Source: Rhizobium sp. TH2 (GTDB lineage Bacteria; Pseudomonadota; Alphaproteobacteria; Rhizobiales; Rhizobiaceae). From it: a stretch of DNA of 64,000 nucleotides. Positions 17,057 through 25,542 of the stretch are shown here, one piece after another. The stretch covers positions 2,418,001 to 2,482,000 of the forward strand of contig NZ_CP062231.1 of the NCBI RefSeq assembly GCF_024707525.1, written 5' to 3'. Each line of letters begins with the position of its first letter. The first letter of the stretch is position 1. The position numbers were made by a program, and so were the translations under genes. The notes under the pieces were generated by a model. It made no database searches. It was not told where the DNA came from and was given only the letters and a program-made list of their open reading frames with translations.

Positions 17057-18232
17057 ATGCATTCGAGCAACCGCGGCAGACCCTATTCCACCGTCGAGCG
17101 GGCAGACATAGAAACTGCCCGGCGGGAGCGATTTGCGCTCGTGCCCTCGGCGACGGTCGCGCGCGTGCTTCTGGTCCTTGTGATTCTGGCCGGTGTCTAT
17201 TTCTTCCACGGCTTCATCGTGCCAGTGCTTGCCGCGCTGGTGATCGGTTTCGCCAGTTGGCCGATCTACCGTCGGATTCTCAATGCCATCGGCGGCAATC
17301 GCACGCTCGGCGCCACGATCGCGCTGCTGCTGGTTTTGTCCTTCATCATCATCCCGATTACGATCGCCACCGTCTACGCGATGAAGGAAATCAAGGTCTG
17401 GGTGCTCTGGGCGATCGAGGCGAACAAGCATGGAGCGCCGGTTCCGGTCTGGCTGCAGGGCTTGCCCTTCGCCGGTGAAATGCTGAGCGAGCAATGGGTG
17501 CGATATGCCGGCCATGCCGGCGGCCTCGGCGAACTGGTCCAGGTGATCAGCGGCTCGAATATCGGCAATATCTATCGCGGCGTCGTCACATTCGGCGCCA
17601 CCGCCTTCCAGGCGCTGCTCACGCTTCTCTTCATGCTGATCACGCTGTTCTTCGTCTATCGCAACGGTGAAGGCCTTGTCCTTCAGCTCGATCGAATCGG
17701 TGAACGGATTCTTCCCGAACGCTGGGAGCGCGTGTCGCGGATCGTCCCGCTGACGATCAGCTCAACCGTGACGGGGATGACCGTTATCGCCATCGGCGAG
17801 GGCATCGTGCTCGGCATCGCCTATTGGATCGCCGGCGTCCCCTCGCCCGTGACGCTCGGCGTGATCACCGGCATCATGGCGCTCATCCCCGGCGGCGCGC
17901 CGCTGAGCTTCACGCTGGTTTCGCTCTATCTCGTCGCGAGCGGCTCCCATGTCGCCGGCGCGGCGCTCTTCATTTGGGGTTCGGTGGAACTCTTCATCGT
18001 CGACAAGACGCTCAGGCCGAAGCTCGTCGGCGGGCCGATAAAGCTGCCTTTCCTGCCGACATTCTTCGGCCTGATCGGTGGTGTCAAGACGATGGGTTTT
18101 CTCGGCCTCTTCGTCGGCCCGGTGCTGATGGCGCTGCTGGTCGCGATATGGCGTGAATGGCTCCACACCGATGCCGTGGCGACCCAGGTCGAGTCCGAAC
18201 GCGAGCAGATCGCTCAAAGAGCTGCGGAATAG
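17057..18232 (+). CDS. AI-2E family transporter (PerM/YhhT family)
   Basis: The 391-aa integral membrane protein fits the family in size and pattern: two N-terminal helices (about 34-75), a third near 80-107, a long periplasmic loop, then a helix near 190-215, and a cluster of helices (about 235-375) carrying the conserved GVPSPVTLGVITGIMALIPGG and the VDKTLRPKLVGG motif. Members transport varied or unknown substrates; a link to autoinducer-2 is known only for a few. It lies between the two phn blocks in the same direction and may be co-transcribed, but a PHO box just downstream suggests phnC has its own promoter. A function in phosphonate uptake is not shown. Confidence 0.88.
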   Translation: MHSSNRGRPYSTVERADIETARRERFALVPSATVARVLLVLVILAGVYFFHGFIVPVLAALVIGFASWPIYRRILNAIGGNRTLGATIALLLVLSFIIIPITIATVYAMKEIKVWVLWAIEANKHGAPVPVWLQGLPFAGEMLSEQWVRYAGHAGGLGELVQVISGSNIGNIYRGVVTFGATAFQALLTLLFMLITLFFVYRNGEGLVLQLDRIGERILPERWERVSRIVPLTISSTVTGMTVIAIGEGIVLGIAYWIAGVPSPVTLGVITGIMALIPGGAPLSFTLVSLYLVASGSHVAGAALFIWGSVELFIVDKTLRPKLVGGPIKLPFLPTFFGLIGGVKTMGFLGLFVGPVLMALLVAIWREWLHTDAVATQVESEREQIAQRAAE

Positions 18233-18259
18233 GCTCTCCCCGGCAATCCCGGCTGTGGA

Positions 18260-18277
18260 TTGTCATCCAACCGTCAT
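18260..18277 (+). promoter_or_regulatory. PHO box upstream of phnC
   Basis: TTGTCAT-CCAA-CCGTCAT matches two CTGTCAT direct repeats with a 4-nt spacer at 12 of 14 positions. It lies 82 bp before the phnC ATG in the correct orientation, and phnCDE transport genes are classic PhoB targets. Confidence 0.7.
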
Positions 18278-18358
18278 GAATTCGACACCGAACCTTCAAT
18301 CAAGCCCTCTAGACCCGATCCCAACAACGGCGAAAAGTCGAAACAGGGATTTGGCGGA

Positions 18359-19198
18359 ATGTTTGAATTCAGGAATGTCACGCGACGATTCGGATCGAAG
18401 ACCGCCGTCGACAGCGTCACAACAGACATCCCAGCGGGCCAGATGGTCGGCATCATCGGTCGCTCCGGTGCCGGGAAATCCACGTTCCTTCGCATGATCA
18501 ACCGGCTGGCGGACCCGTCGGCCGGTTCCATTATTTTCGATGGCCGTGAAGTGTCGTCCCTGAAGGGCGCCGAACTGCGCCGCTGGCAGCGCGATTGCGC
18601 CATGATCTTCCAGCAGTTCAACCTCGTGCCGCGTCTCGATGTGCTGACCAATGTGCTGCTCGGACGGCTGAACCACCGTTCCACGGTCACCAGCATCCTC
18701 AACATGTTCACCCGCGAAGAGCGGATCATGGCGATCGCCGCACTCGAGCGGCTCGGCATCGAACAGTCAGCATTGCAAGCCGCCGGCACGCTGTCGGGCG
18801 GCCAGCAGCAGCGCGTCGCCATCGCGCGTGCGCTGATGCAGGAGCCGAAAGTGCTGCTCGCCGACGAGCCCATCGCCTCACTCGATCCGCTCAACGCCAA
18901 GATCGTCATGGATGCACTGCGCGACATCAACGAACGCGAAGGCATCACGGTCATCTGCAACCTGCACACGCTCGACACCGCGCGCGCCTATTGCCAGCGC
19001 ATCATCGGCATGGCGGCGGGCAAGGTCGTGTTCGACGGCGGCCCAGATGAACTCACGCGCGACGCCGTATCGGCGATCTACGGCTCCGAGGGCGCGCTTG
19101 ACGAGTCGATGACCTCCACCAGCATCAATATTCCGGCGGCGGCAATCGTGCCCGTCCCGGACAATGTACCGAAGCCACTGGTTTTGCTGGGCGTCTGA
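18359..19198 (+). CDS. phnC: Phosphonate ABC transporter ATP-binding protein PhnC
   Basis: The 279-aa ATPase powers phosphonate import with PhnE and PhnD. It has Walker A GRSGAGKS, signature [14 protein letters not shown], Walker [13 protein letters not shown] and a Q-loop in MIFQQFNLV. The start at 18359 ([12 protein letters not shown]) follows an AGGGA sequence; upstream in-frame codons to 18260 run through the PHO box and are unlikely to be translated. It is followed by phnD after 90 bp. Confidence 0.95.
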   Translation: MFEFRNVTRRFGSKTAVDSVTTDIPAGQMVGIIGRSGAGKSTFLRMINRLADPSAGSIIFDGREVSSLKGAELRRWQRDCAMIFQQFNLVPRLDVLTNVLLGRLNHRSTVTSILNMFTREERIMAIAALERLGIEQSALQAAGTLSGGQQQRVAIARALMQEPKVLLADEPIASLDPLNAKIVMDALRDINEREGITVICNLHTLDTARAYCQRIIGMAAGKVVFDGGPDELTRDAVSAIYGSEGALDESMTSTSINIPAAAIVPVPDNVPKPLVLLGV

Positions 19199-19288
19199 GA
19201 CGCCCGACCCGATCGCCCGCCCGCGTCAAAGGCAGTTCCCGAATCGACAAGAACATCCGGTTTGACCGGACCGACCAGGAGAGACACC

Positions 19289-20194
19289 ATGTTGAAGAAG
19301 ACCCTGCTTGCCGCCACCGCGCTTCTCGCGCTGGCTTCCGCCGCTGCTGCCGAAGACCTCAAGGAATTCCGCATCGGCATTCTCGGCGGCGAAAACGAAG
19401 CCGACCGCCTCAAGTCCTACCAGTGCCTCGTCGATCAGCTTCCGGCTGCCATCGGCGTCGAAAAGGTTTCGCTGTTCCCGGCCGCCGATTATGACGGCGT
19501 CGTGCAGGGCCTGCTCGGCGGTACGCTCGATTACGCCGAACTCGGCGCTTCCGGCTTTGCCAAGATCTATCTCGCCGATGCCAAGGCTGTCGAGCCGATC
19601 CTGACCACCGTCCAGACCGACGGCTCGATGGGCTATTACTCCATCATGGTCGCCCGCAAGGACAAGGGCTATAAGACGCTCGCCGACATCAAGGGCAAGA
19701 AGCTCGGCTTTGCCGATCCGGACTCCACCTCGGGCTACCTGGTCCCGCTCGTGACCCTGCCCGAGAAGACCGGCGCGCCAGTGAAGGAATATTTCACTGA
19801 AACCGGTTTCGGCGGCGGCCATGAGAACCTTGTTCTCGAAGTCCTGAAGGGCAATTTCGATGCTGGCACGACCTTCGGTTCGGGCGTCGGCGACTTCAAG
19901 GACGGCTACACCTCCGGCAACCTCCGCAAGATGGTCGACAAGGGGATCCTCAACATGGATGACCTGGTCGAACTCTGGAAGTCGCCGCTGATCCCGAACG
20001 GCCCGATCGTCGTCCGCTCCTCGATGAATGACGACATGAAGAAGAAGTTCAAGGACTATATGGTCAAGCTGCCGGAAACCGATGCCGCTTGCTTCTCCGC
20101 CATCCAGGGCGGCGATTTCAAGAGCTACACCGAAGTGACGGTCGATTTCTACAAGCCGATCATCGACGCCCGCAAGGCAACCATCGGCGGCTGA
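19289..20194 (+). CDS. phnD: Phosphonate-binding periplasmic protein PhnD
   Basis: The 301-aa solute-binding protein has a Sec signal peptide (MLKKTLLAATALLALASAAA, cleavage before EDLKEF). The mature part shows the family features FRIGILGGENEADR, SGYLVPLV and a long closing helix. It captures phosphonates in the periplasm and delivers them to PhnE. An AGGAGA ribosome-binding site lies 7 nt before the ATG; this start avoids a longer in-frame N-terminus lacking signal character. Confidence 0.95.
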   Translation: MLKKTLLAATALLALASAAAAEDLKEFRIGILGGENEADRLKSYQCLVDQLPAAIGVEKVSLFPAADYDGVVQGLLGGTLDYAELGASGFAKIYLADAKAVEPILTTVQTDGSMGYYSIMVARKDKGYKTLADIKGKKLGFADPDSTSGYLVPLVTLPEKTGAPVKEYFTETGFGGGHENLVLEVLKGNFDAGTTFGSGVGDFKDGYTSGNLRKMVDKGILNMDDLVELWKSPLIPNGPIVVRSSMNDDMKKKFKDYMVKLPETDAACFSAIQGGDFKSYTEVTVDFYKPIIDARKATIGG

Positions 20195-20266
20195 CAGGCC
20201 CAATAGGAGTGAGCGCCGCCGGAGAAATCCCGCGGCGCTCTTCTTGCGACCGGGGATACGAATCTC

Positions 20267-21226
20267 ATGAACATGGCGACCACCCAGACATTGGGCGAAG
20301 GCGGCGCGCTGATCGAGCGCCACTGGCGCGAACTCGCGGGCAAGCGCCGACTCTACACGCTGATCGGCTTCGTGATTTTCGCGATCGCGCTTTCCGGCTC
20401 GCTGTGGTTCGCCAATGACAGCAATTCCGGCAAGTTCCTCGACCGCTTGCCCTATCTCTTCGATTTCATCGGCGAATTAATCCCGCGCGATCCGTGGGAG
20501 ATTTTCCGGGCGATGTTCGACCTGCCCTCGCCCTATGACGACGGCAGCTTCAAGTACAATTATCCCGACGGTCGCTACTACATCACGTCGAATATCTACA
20601 TTCCCGAATATTTCTACAAAATGATCGAGACGGTGAACATCGCGATCTTCTCGACGCTGATCGGGCTCGTCATCGGCTTTCCGCTAAGCTTCTTCGCAGC
20701 CAAGAACATGATGCCGAATCCGTTCGTACGCGGCTTTGTCCGTCGCGTGATGGAAGTGCTCCGCGCCTTCCCCGAGGTGGTCATCGCCGGTTTCTTCCTG
20801 GCGATCCTGTCCCTGGGGCCGATCCCGGCGATCATCGCGGTGGCGATCCACACGATCGGCGCGCTCGGCAAGATGTTCTACGAGGTCATCGAAAACGCCG
20901 ACATGAAGCCCGACGAGGGCCTGCGCGCATCGGGCGGCAACTGGATCGAACGGGTGCGCTTCGGCATGGTGCCGCAGGTCATGCCCAACTTCGCCTCCTA
21001 TGCGCTGCTTCGGCTGGAGATCAACGTCCGCGCCTCCACGATCATCGGCGCGGTCGGCGGCGGCGGCATCGGCGAACTGCTCAGGCTATCGATCAGCCAG
21101 GGCCATGAAGCCAAGACGCTGGCGATCATGCTGCTGCTCTTCATCACCATCATCTCGGTCGATCAGTTCTCCGCCTGGCTGCGCCAGCGGCTGACCGGCG
21201 ACCACGCCTTACAGCTCGTTCATTGA
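20267..21226 (+). CDS. phnE: Phosphonate ABC transporter permease PhnE (first copy)
   Basis: The 319-aa permease has an N-terminal helix (about 31-50), a periplasmic stretch and then the BPD_transp_1 permease core with the EAA-type motif ASGGNWIERVRFGMVPQVMP. The conserved ASTIIGAVGGGGIGELL follows near the C-terminus. It is followed after 11 bp by a second permease gene, so the transporter is probably a PhnE-PhnE2 heterodimer with PhnC. The start may be the first ATG (20267) or the second (20273). Confidence 0.94.
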   Translation: MNMATTQTLGEGGALIERHWRELAGKRRLYTLIGFVIFAIALSGSLWFANDSNSGKFLDRLPYLFDFIGELIPRDPWEIFRAMFDLPSPYDDGSFKYNYPDGRYYITSNIYIPEYFYKMIETVNIAIFSTLIGLVIGFPLSFFAAKNMMPNPFVRGFVRRVMEVLRAFPEVVIAGFFLAILSLGPIPAIIAVAIHTIGALGKMFYEVIENADMKPDEGLRASGGNWIERVRFGMVPQVMPNFASYALLRLEINVRASTIIGAVGGGGIGELLRLSISQGHEAKTLAIMLLLFITIISVDQFSAWLRQRLTGDHALQLVH

Positions 21227-21237
21227 GGGGCGACGAC

Positions 21238-22737
21238 ATGAACGCAATCGACATGGAAGCACTTGCCGCCCGCCACCCGGACCTGATCTCGGCGCCGCTG
21301 CATCAGCGGCTGCGCATTCCGCTGATCGCGCTGGTCGCCATTCTCTACGTGATCTTCTGCTTCTGGTTCTTTTCGATCGGCAAGGTTCTCGGCACCGCCA
21401 ACTGGGGGATTGCCGGCAGCTATCTCGCCGACTGGGTGAGCTATGAGGAACGGCCCGACATCGACATCGCCCCCGAGGGCATGCGGATCGACTTTCCCAA
21501 CAATTCCACGCTCGGCAAGAACCCGCGGCCGGATTGGCTGAAGAGGCAAGAGACGACGGTCACACGCGCCGCCGACAGCGCGGTCGCTGCACCGGACGCG
21601 GCTCAACCGGCCGAAGCCGAAAAGAAGTCAGCCTTCAGTTTTCTCGGGGCGCCGGATACGGCCGACAAGACGCTGACGAACGAGCCTGCGGCGAAGGCCG
21701 ACATTACCGAACAGGTTGCCTCCCATACCGTCGTCGAATTCAGCGCATCGACCACCGCCGATGTCACGCCGCAGCGAGCAATCATTACGCACGATGGCGA
21801 GGTGCTAACCATCCCGCTGGGTGGAACCGAGATCAGGCTCGACGCACCTTTACCCTCCTGGGCCAGCCAGCCGCATGCCGGCGGCAAGATCATCATCAGC
21901 TTCGGCTTGCCCGGCTGGATGGAGGTCGAGCCGGACCGCGTCAGAATCCGCAAGCGCTTTTTCGGCTGGGCGAATTTCATCTTCGACACCAATTCGAAAT
22001 TCTTCGGCAAACCCACGGGCGAAATCATCTCGCTGATCACATCGGGCGAACGCCTCGATCCCACGCGAAGCAATGCCGCGCTCGCAGCCAACGACATTCT
22101 CTACAATCCATCCTGGCAGCATCTCGACGTCTGGACGAAGCTGTTGCAGACGATCGTCATGGCGTTCGTCGGAACGCTGTTCGCCGCGATCATATCCTTC
22201 CCGCTGGCCTTCATTGCGGCGCGCAACATCACGCGCTCGAAGATCGCCAACCAGGTCGTCAAGCGTTTCTTCGATTTCCAGCGCTCGGTCGACATGCTGA
22301 TCTGGGCGCTGTTCTTCACCCGCGCCTTCGGGCCGGGACCGCTGGCCGGCATCTCGGCAATCTTCTTCACCGACACCGGCACGCTCGGCAAGCTCTATGC
22401 CGAGGCGCTGGAGAATATCGACAACAAGCCGCGCGAGGGTGTCAAATCCGTCGGCGCATCGACGATTGCCGTGCAACGCTTCGGTGTCCTGCCGCAGGTG
22501 CTGCCGGTCTTTGCCAGCCAGGCGCTCTATTTCTGGGAATCCAACACACGTTCGGCGACCATTATCGGTGCGGTCGGTGCCGGCGGCATCGGCCTGAAAC
22601 TCTGGGAAGCGATGCGAACAAATTCCGACTGGGAGAACGTCGCCTATATGGTGGTACTCATCCTGCTCGTGGTCTACATATTCGACGCGGCTTCGAATAT
22701 GCTGCGCTCTCGATTGATGGGCTCCTCATCACGATAG
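21238..22737 (+). CDS. phnE2: Phosphonate ABC transporter permease PhnE (second copy, with large insert)
   Basis: The 499-aa permease has an N-terminal helix (about 31-53) and a C-terminal permease core (about 300-495) with the EAA-type motif SVGASTIAVQRFGVLPQVLP and ATIIGAVGAGGIGLKLW. Between them lies an insert of roughly 200 residues, part low-complexity (Ala/Glu/Thr, about 95-160) and part beta-rich (about 165-290), which ordinary PhnE proteins of about 270-320 aa lack. By topology the insert should be periplasmic. The start at 21238 follows GAGGGG. The insert might contact PhnD; this is speculation. Confidence 0.9.
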   Translation: MNAIDMEALAARHPDLISAPLHQRLRIPLIALVAILYVIFCFWFFSIGKVLGTANWGIAGSYLADWVSYEERPDIDIAPEGMRIDFPNNSTLGKNPRPDWLKRQETTVTRAADSAVAAPDAAQPAEAEKKSAFSFLGAPDTADKTLTNEPAAKADITEQVASHTVVEFSASTTADVTPQRAIITHDGEVLTIPLGGTEIRLDAPLPSWASQPHAGGKIIISFGLPGWMEVEPDRVRIRKRFFGWANFIFDTNSKFFGKPTGEIISLITSGERLDPTRSNAALAANDILYNPSWQHLDVWTKLLQTIVMAFVGTLFAAIISFPLAFIAARNITRSKIANQVVKRFFDFQRSVDMLIWALFFTRAFGPGPLAGISAIFFTDTGTLGKLYAEALENIDNKPREGVKSVGASTIAVQRFGVLPQVLPVFASQALYFWESNTRSATIIGAVGAGGIGLKLWEAMRTNSDWENVAYMVVLILLVVYIFDAASNMLRSRLMGSSSR

Positions 22738-22809
22738 TGTCATAATACGGCGTTAGAGCCTGCACTCAACATCAGGGACGCGGCGGGAATCGCCCGCGCG
22801 GCATCATTC

Positions 22810-23517
22810 ATGCGTTATGCCATCTATTTCACACCGCCCGCGGACGATCCGCTGACGCGGCGGGCGGCCGAGTGGCTCGGCCGTGATGCATTCACCGATG
22901 CGGCGCTCAAGCAGCCAGCCGTCGAAGGTTTTAGTGCCGACGCGTTCAAGGCGCTGACCGACGATGCCCGCCGCTATGGTTTTCACGCCACGATGAAGGC
23001 ACCCTTCGCGCTGGCTGATGGGCGAGCCGAGGCTGAACTCATCGCTGCGCTCGATGATTTTTCGGCCGGCACCTCGGGCTTCACTCTTCCAGAGCTTGTG
23101 CTTGGCCAGATCGGCCGTTTCTTCGCGCTCATTCCCGCCGACTGGAGTGCGGAACTGCAGATGCTCGCCGACGATTGCGTCAGCCGTTTCGACAGTTTCC
23201 GCGCGCCGCTCAGTGAGAGCGATTTCGCGCGCCGCAACCCCGATCAACTGACACCGGAGCGGCGCGAAAACCTCGTCAACTGGGGATACCCATACGTCTT
23301 CGAGGATTTTCGCTTCCACATGACGCTGACCGGACAGGTCGAACCGGCGGAACAGCCGGCGATGCGCGCGGCGATCGAAAGCTTCTTCGGAGACTATGTA
23401 TCGGCACCGCGCCGCATCGGCCATCTCGCGCTTTTCGTAGAACCAGCACGCGGAGCGCCCTTCATTCTGAAGCACCTCGTCCAACTCCCAGAACCCGCCA
23501 TCAGAAAGACCGCCTGA
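22810..23517 (+). CDS. DUF1045 phosphonate-cluster protein (2H-phosphoesterase-like)
   Basis: The 235-aa product belongs to the DUF1045 family, which is usually found in phn clusters. Two HxT motifs stand out: His59-Ala-Thr61 (YGFHATMKAPF) and His170-Met-Thr172 (FRFHMTLTG), the hallmark of 2H phosphoesterases that act on cyclic phosphodiesters. This would fit opening of the 5-phosphoribosyl 1,2-cyclic phosphate made by PhnJ, a step usually done by PhnP; no phnP is visible in the window. The catalytic role is an inference. It ends 1 nt before phnM, whose ATG follows immediately. Confidence 0.85.
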   Translation: MRYAIYFTPPADDPLTRRAAEWLGRDAFTDAALKQPAVEGFSADAFKALTDDARRYGFHATMKAPFALADGRAEAELIAALDDFSAGTSGFTLPELVLGQIGRFFALIPADWSAELQMLADDCVSRFDSFRAPLSESDFARRNPDQLTPERRENLVNWGYPYVFEDFRFHMTLTGQVEPAEQPAMRAAIESFFGDYVSAPRRIGHLALFVEPARGAPFILKHLVQLPEPAIRKTA

Positions 23518-23518
23518 C

Positions 23519-24658
23519 ATGACAAAGGAAACCGTGTTCTCCAATGCCCGCATCGTTCTCGACGACGAGATCGTCGAGGGCAGCGCCGTGATCCGGGACG
23601 GCAAGATCGCCGAGATTTCGCGTGGAAACTCGGCAACAGGCGAGGATTTCGGCGGCGACTACATCATTCCCGGTCTCATCGAGCTGCACACAGATCATCT
23701 TGAGGCGCATTACTCACCCCGCCCCGGCGTCCGCTGGATGACAACCGCTGCGATCCAGGCGCATGACGCGCAGGTCGCGTCGTCAGGCATCACGACGGTG
23801 TTCGACTGTCTGCGCATGGGGAGCGACGAGGACGGCGGCTTCGCAGCCGGTGAGATGCGGGAAATGGCCGACGCCCTGGCCAACGCCGCCAGCGAGGATC
23901 GGCTCAAGGCCTCACATCTGATCCATCTCCGCTGTGAGGTCTCGGCTGCCAACGTGCTCGACGACTTCTCGGATTTCGAGAAGGATTCGCAGGTCCGGCT
24001 CGTGTCGCTGATGGACCACGCGCCTGGCCAGCGACAGTTCCAGACCATGGAACAATACACGTTCTACTACAAAACCAAGCGCGGCCTGTCGGATGAGGCG
24101 TTTGCCGAGTTCTGCAGGGTTCGCCAGGAAGCATCGGCGCGCTACGCCAAGCGCCATCGCGATGTCATCGCCGCTTTCTGCAACCAGCACGCCATCACAA
24201 TCGCCTCGCACGACGATGCGACGTTGGATCACGTCGAGGAATCGATCGAGTATGGGGTTCGCCTGGCCGAATTCCCCACCAGCCTCGAAGCGGCACGCGC
24301 ATCCCACGAGGCCGGTCTCAGCGTGCTGATGGGCGCACCCAACATCGTGCGCGGCAAGTCTCATTCCGGCAACATCTCGGCGCGCGACCTCGCCAATCAC
24401 GGCATCCTCGACGTGCTCTCATCGGATTACGTGCCGCTGAGCCTGATCCACGCGCCCTTCGTGCTGAGCGAGGGCGAAGATGCGATCAGCCTGCCCCAGG
24501 CCATCGCCATGGTGACCTCGACGCCCGCCCGCACGGTCGGCCTAGATGACCGGGGCTCGATAAGGCCGGGCCTGCGTGCCGACCTCGTGCGGGTTCGCTA
24601 CACCGGCGGCGTACCAGTGGTCCGCTCGGTCTGGCGCGAAGGCCAGCGCGTCGCCTGA
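23519..24658 (+). CDS. phnM: Alpha-D-ribose 1-methylphosphonate 5-triphosphate diphosphatase PhnM
   Basis: The 379-aa amidohydrolase-superfamily enzyme hydrolyses the triphosphate of the PhnGHI product to give 5-phosphoribosyl 1-phosphonate. The N-terminal metal motif is IELHTDHLEAHYSPRPGV, other ligand-bearing segments are HLRCEV, SLMDHAPGQ and IASHDDAT, and SSDYVP is near the C-terminus. The start follows the DUF1045 stop by 1 nt and the TGA overlaps the phnN ATG (TGATG), so the three genes are tightly coupled. Confidence 0.95.
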   Translation: MTKETVFSNARIVLDDEIVEGSAVIRDGKIAEISRGNSATGEDFGGDYIIPGLIELHTDHLEAHYSPRPGVRWMTTAAIQAHDAQVASSGITTVFDCLRMGSDEDGGFAAGEMREMADALANAASEDRLKASHLIHLRCEVSAANVLDDFSDFEKDSQVRLVSLMDHAPGQRQFQTMEQYTFYYKTKRGLSDEAFAEFCRVRQEASARYAKRHRDVIAAFCNQHAITIASHDDATLDHVEESIEYGVRLAEFPTSLEAARASHEAGLSVLMGAPNIVRGKSHSGNISARDLANHGILDVLSSDYVPLSLIHAPFVLSEGEDAISLPQAIAMVTSTPARTVGLDDRGSIRPGLRADLVRVRYTGGVPVVRSVWREGQRVA

Positions 24659-25230
24659 TGGACGGCGGAGAGCAACAGAAGGGCACGATGATCGTGGTCG
24701 TCGGGCCGAGCGGTGCCGGCAAGGACAGCCTGATCAATGCTGCGCGCGACCATTTCCGCAACGATCCCGACGTGGGATTCGTCCGGCGGGTCATCACCCG
24801 GGCGGCTGATGGCGAGACGGAAGATCATAGGAGCGTCTCGCCCGAGGATTTTGCCGCCATGGAACATGACGGCCGTTTCGCGGTCTCGTGGCAGGCGCAT
24901 GGTCTTCACTATGGCATTCCCGTTGAGACGCGCGATGAACTGGCAGCGGGAAGGACATTGATCGCCAACGGCTCACGGGGCGCCTTGGCCGGATTCACCG
25001 ATGCTTTCGCTTCCCTCGCCGTCATCGAAGTGACCGCACGGCCCGACGTTATCGCTGAGCGCCTAAAGCTGCGCGGCCGGGAAACGCCTGATGAGATCGA
25101 GCGGCGCCTGACACGCGTGACGCATGACTGGCAGCCGGACTGCAAATCTGTTGCTGTCGATAATAGCGGTGCGCTCGACGACGCTCAACGGGCTTTCATC
25201 GATGCGATAGGCCGGTTGTCCAGCCCCTAA
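24658..25230 (+). CDS. phnN: Ribose 1,5-bisphosphate phosphokinase PhnN
   Basis: The 190-aa guanylate-kinase-like enzyme converts ribose 1,5-bisphosphate to PRPP, completing C-P lyase salvage. Walker A is GPSGAGKDS near residues 16-24 and RRVITRAADGETEDHRS is the substrate-binding loop. The ATG at 24658 overlaps the phnM stop; a second ATG at 24688 (MIVVVGPSG) would remove ten residues and is also possible. It is the last gene of the phn block. Confidence 0.93.
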   Translation: MDGGEQQKGTMIVVVGPSGAGKDSLINAARDHFRNDPDVGFVRRVITRAADGETEDHRSVSPEDFAAMEHDGRFAVSWQAHGLHYGIPVETRDELAAGRTLIANGSRGALAGFTDAFASLAVIEVTARPDVIAERLKLRGRETPDEIERRLTRVTHDWQPDCKSVAVDNSGALDDAQRAFIDAIGRLSSP

Positions 25231-25294
25231 GTTCCGCAGAAAGCAACCATTCCTGCATTAGCGAAGTGCAATGTATTCCCGACATCGCTTATCT

Positions 25295-25309
25295 TGACAA
25301 AAATAATCA
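25295..25309. promoter_or_regulatory. Candidate iron-responsive (IRO/RirA-type) motif 1
   Basis: TGA-CAAAAATAA-TCA fits the TGA-N9-TCA core of the RirA iron-responsive operator of rhizobia exactly. It overlaps a perfect TTGACA hexamer at 25294-25299. Confidence 0.45.
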
Positions 25310-25340
25310 TGAAAAATGTCTTAATCGACATCTAGTTTGT

Positions 25341-25355
25341 TGACTAGCTTTGTCA
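25341..25355. promoter_or_regulatory. Candidate iron-responsive (IRO/RirA-type) motif 2
   Basis: TGA-CTAGCTTTG-TCA is a second exact TGA-N9-TCA, 46 bp downstream of the first. It overlaps the candidate -35 box TTGACT, a position suited to repression. Confidence 0.45.
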
Positions 25356-25542
25356 TGTTTACTAGAACGCCTTTCAATCTCGAACATTCAGGCATCCGCC
25401 GCTGAAATCTCCTTGAGGTCGGCCCGGTACCCAAATCGGACAGTTGCTCGCTGGCATCCCGCCGGCGCGTGTTTCGCTGTGCTTTTTGCGGCCGGCGGAG
25501 GGACAACAGGGCGCGCCTCGCCCGGTATCAAGGAGTAAGAAC

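Larger units (their letters stand above)
25231..25542 (+). promoter_or_regulatory. Upstream region of the HasA/RTX-like gene
   Basis: The 312-bp stretch is AT-richer than its surroundings. It contains two exact TGA-N9-TCA motifs (annotated separately), repeated CTAGT/ACTAG elements at 25331-25365, and a candidate promoter TTGACT (25340-25345) with a 17-nt gap to TAGAAC (25363-25368). No ORF is convincing in it. Confidence 0.45.

Noticed and set aside
25231..25542. Irr-type ICE box upstream of the HasA/RTX-like gene
   Set aside because: No TTTAGAA/TTCTAAA dyad was found; only the TGA-N9-TCA motifs are present.
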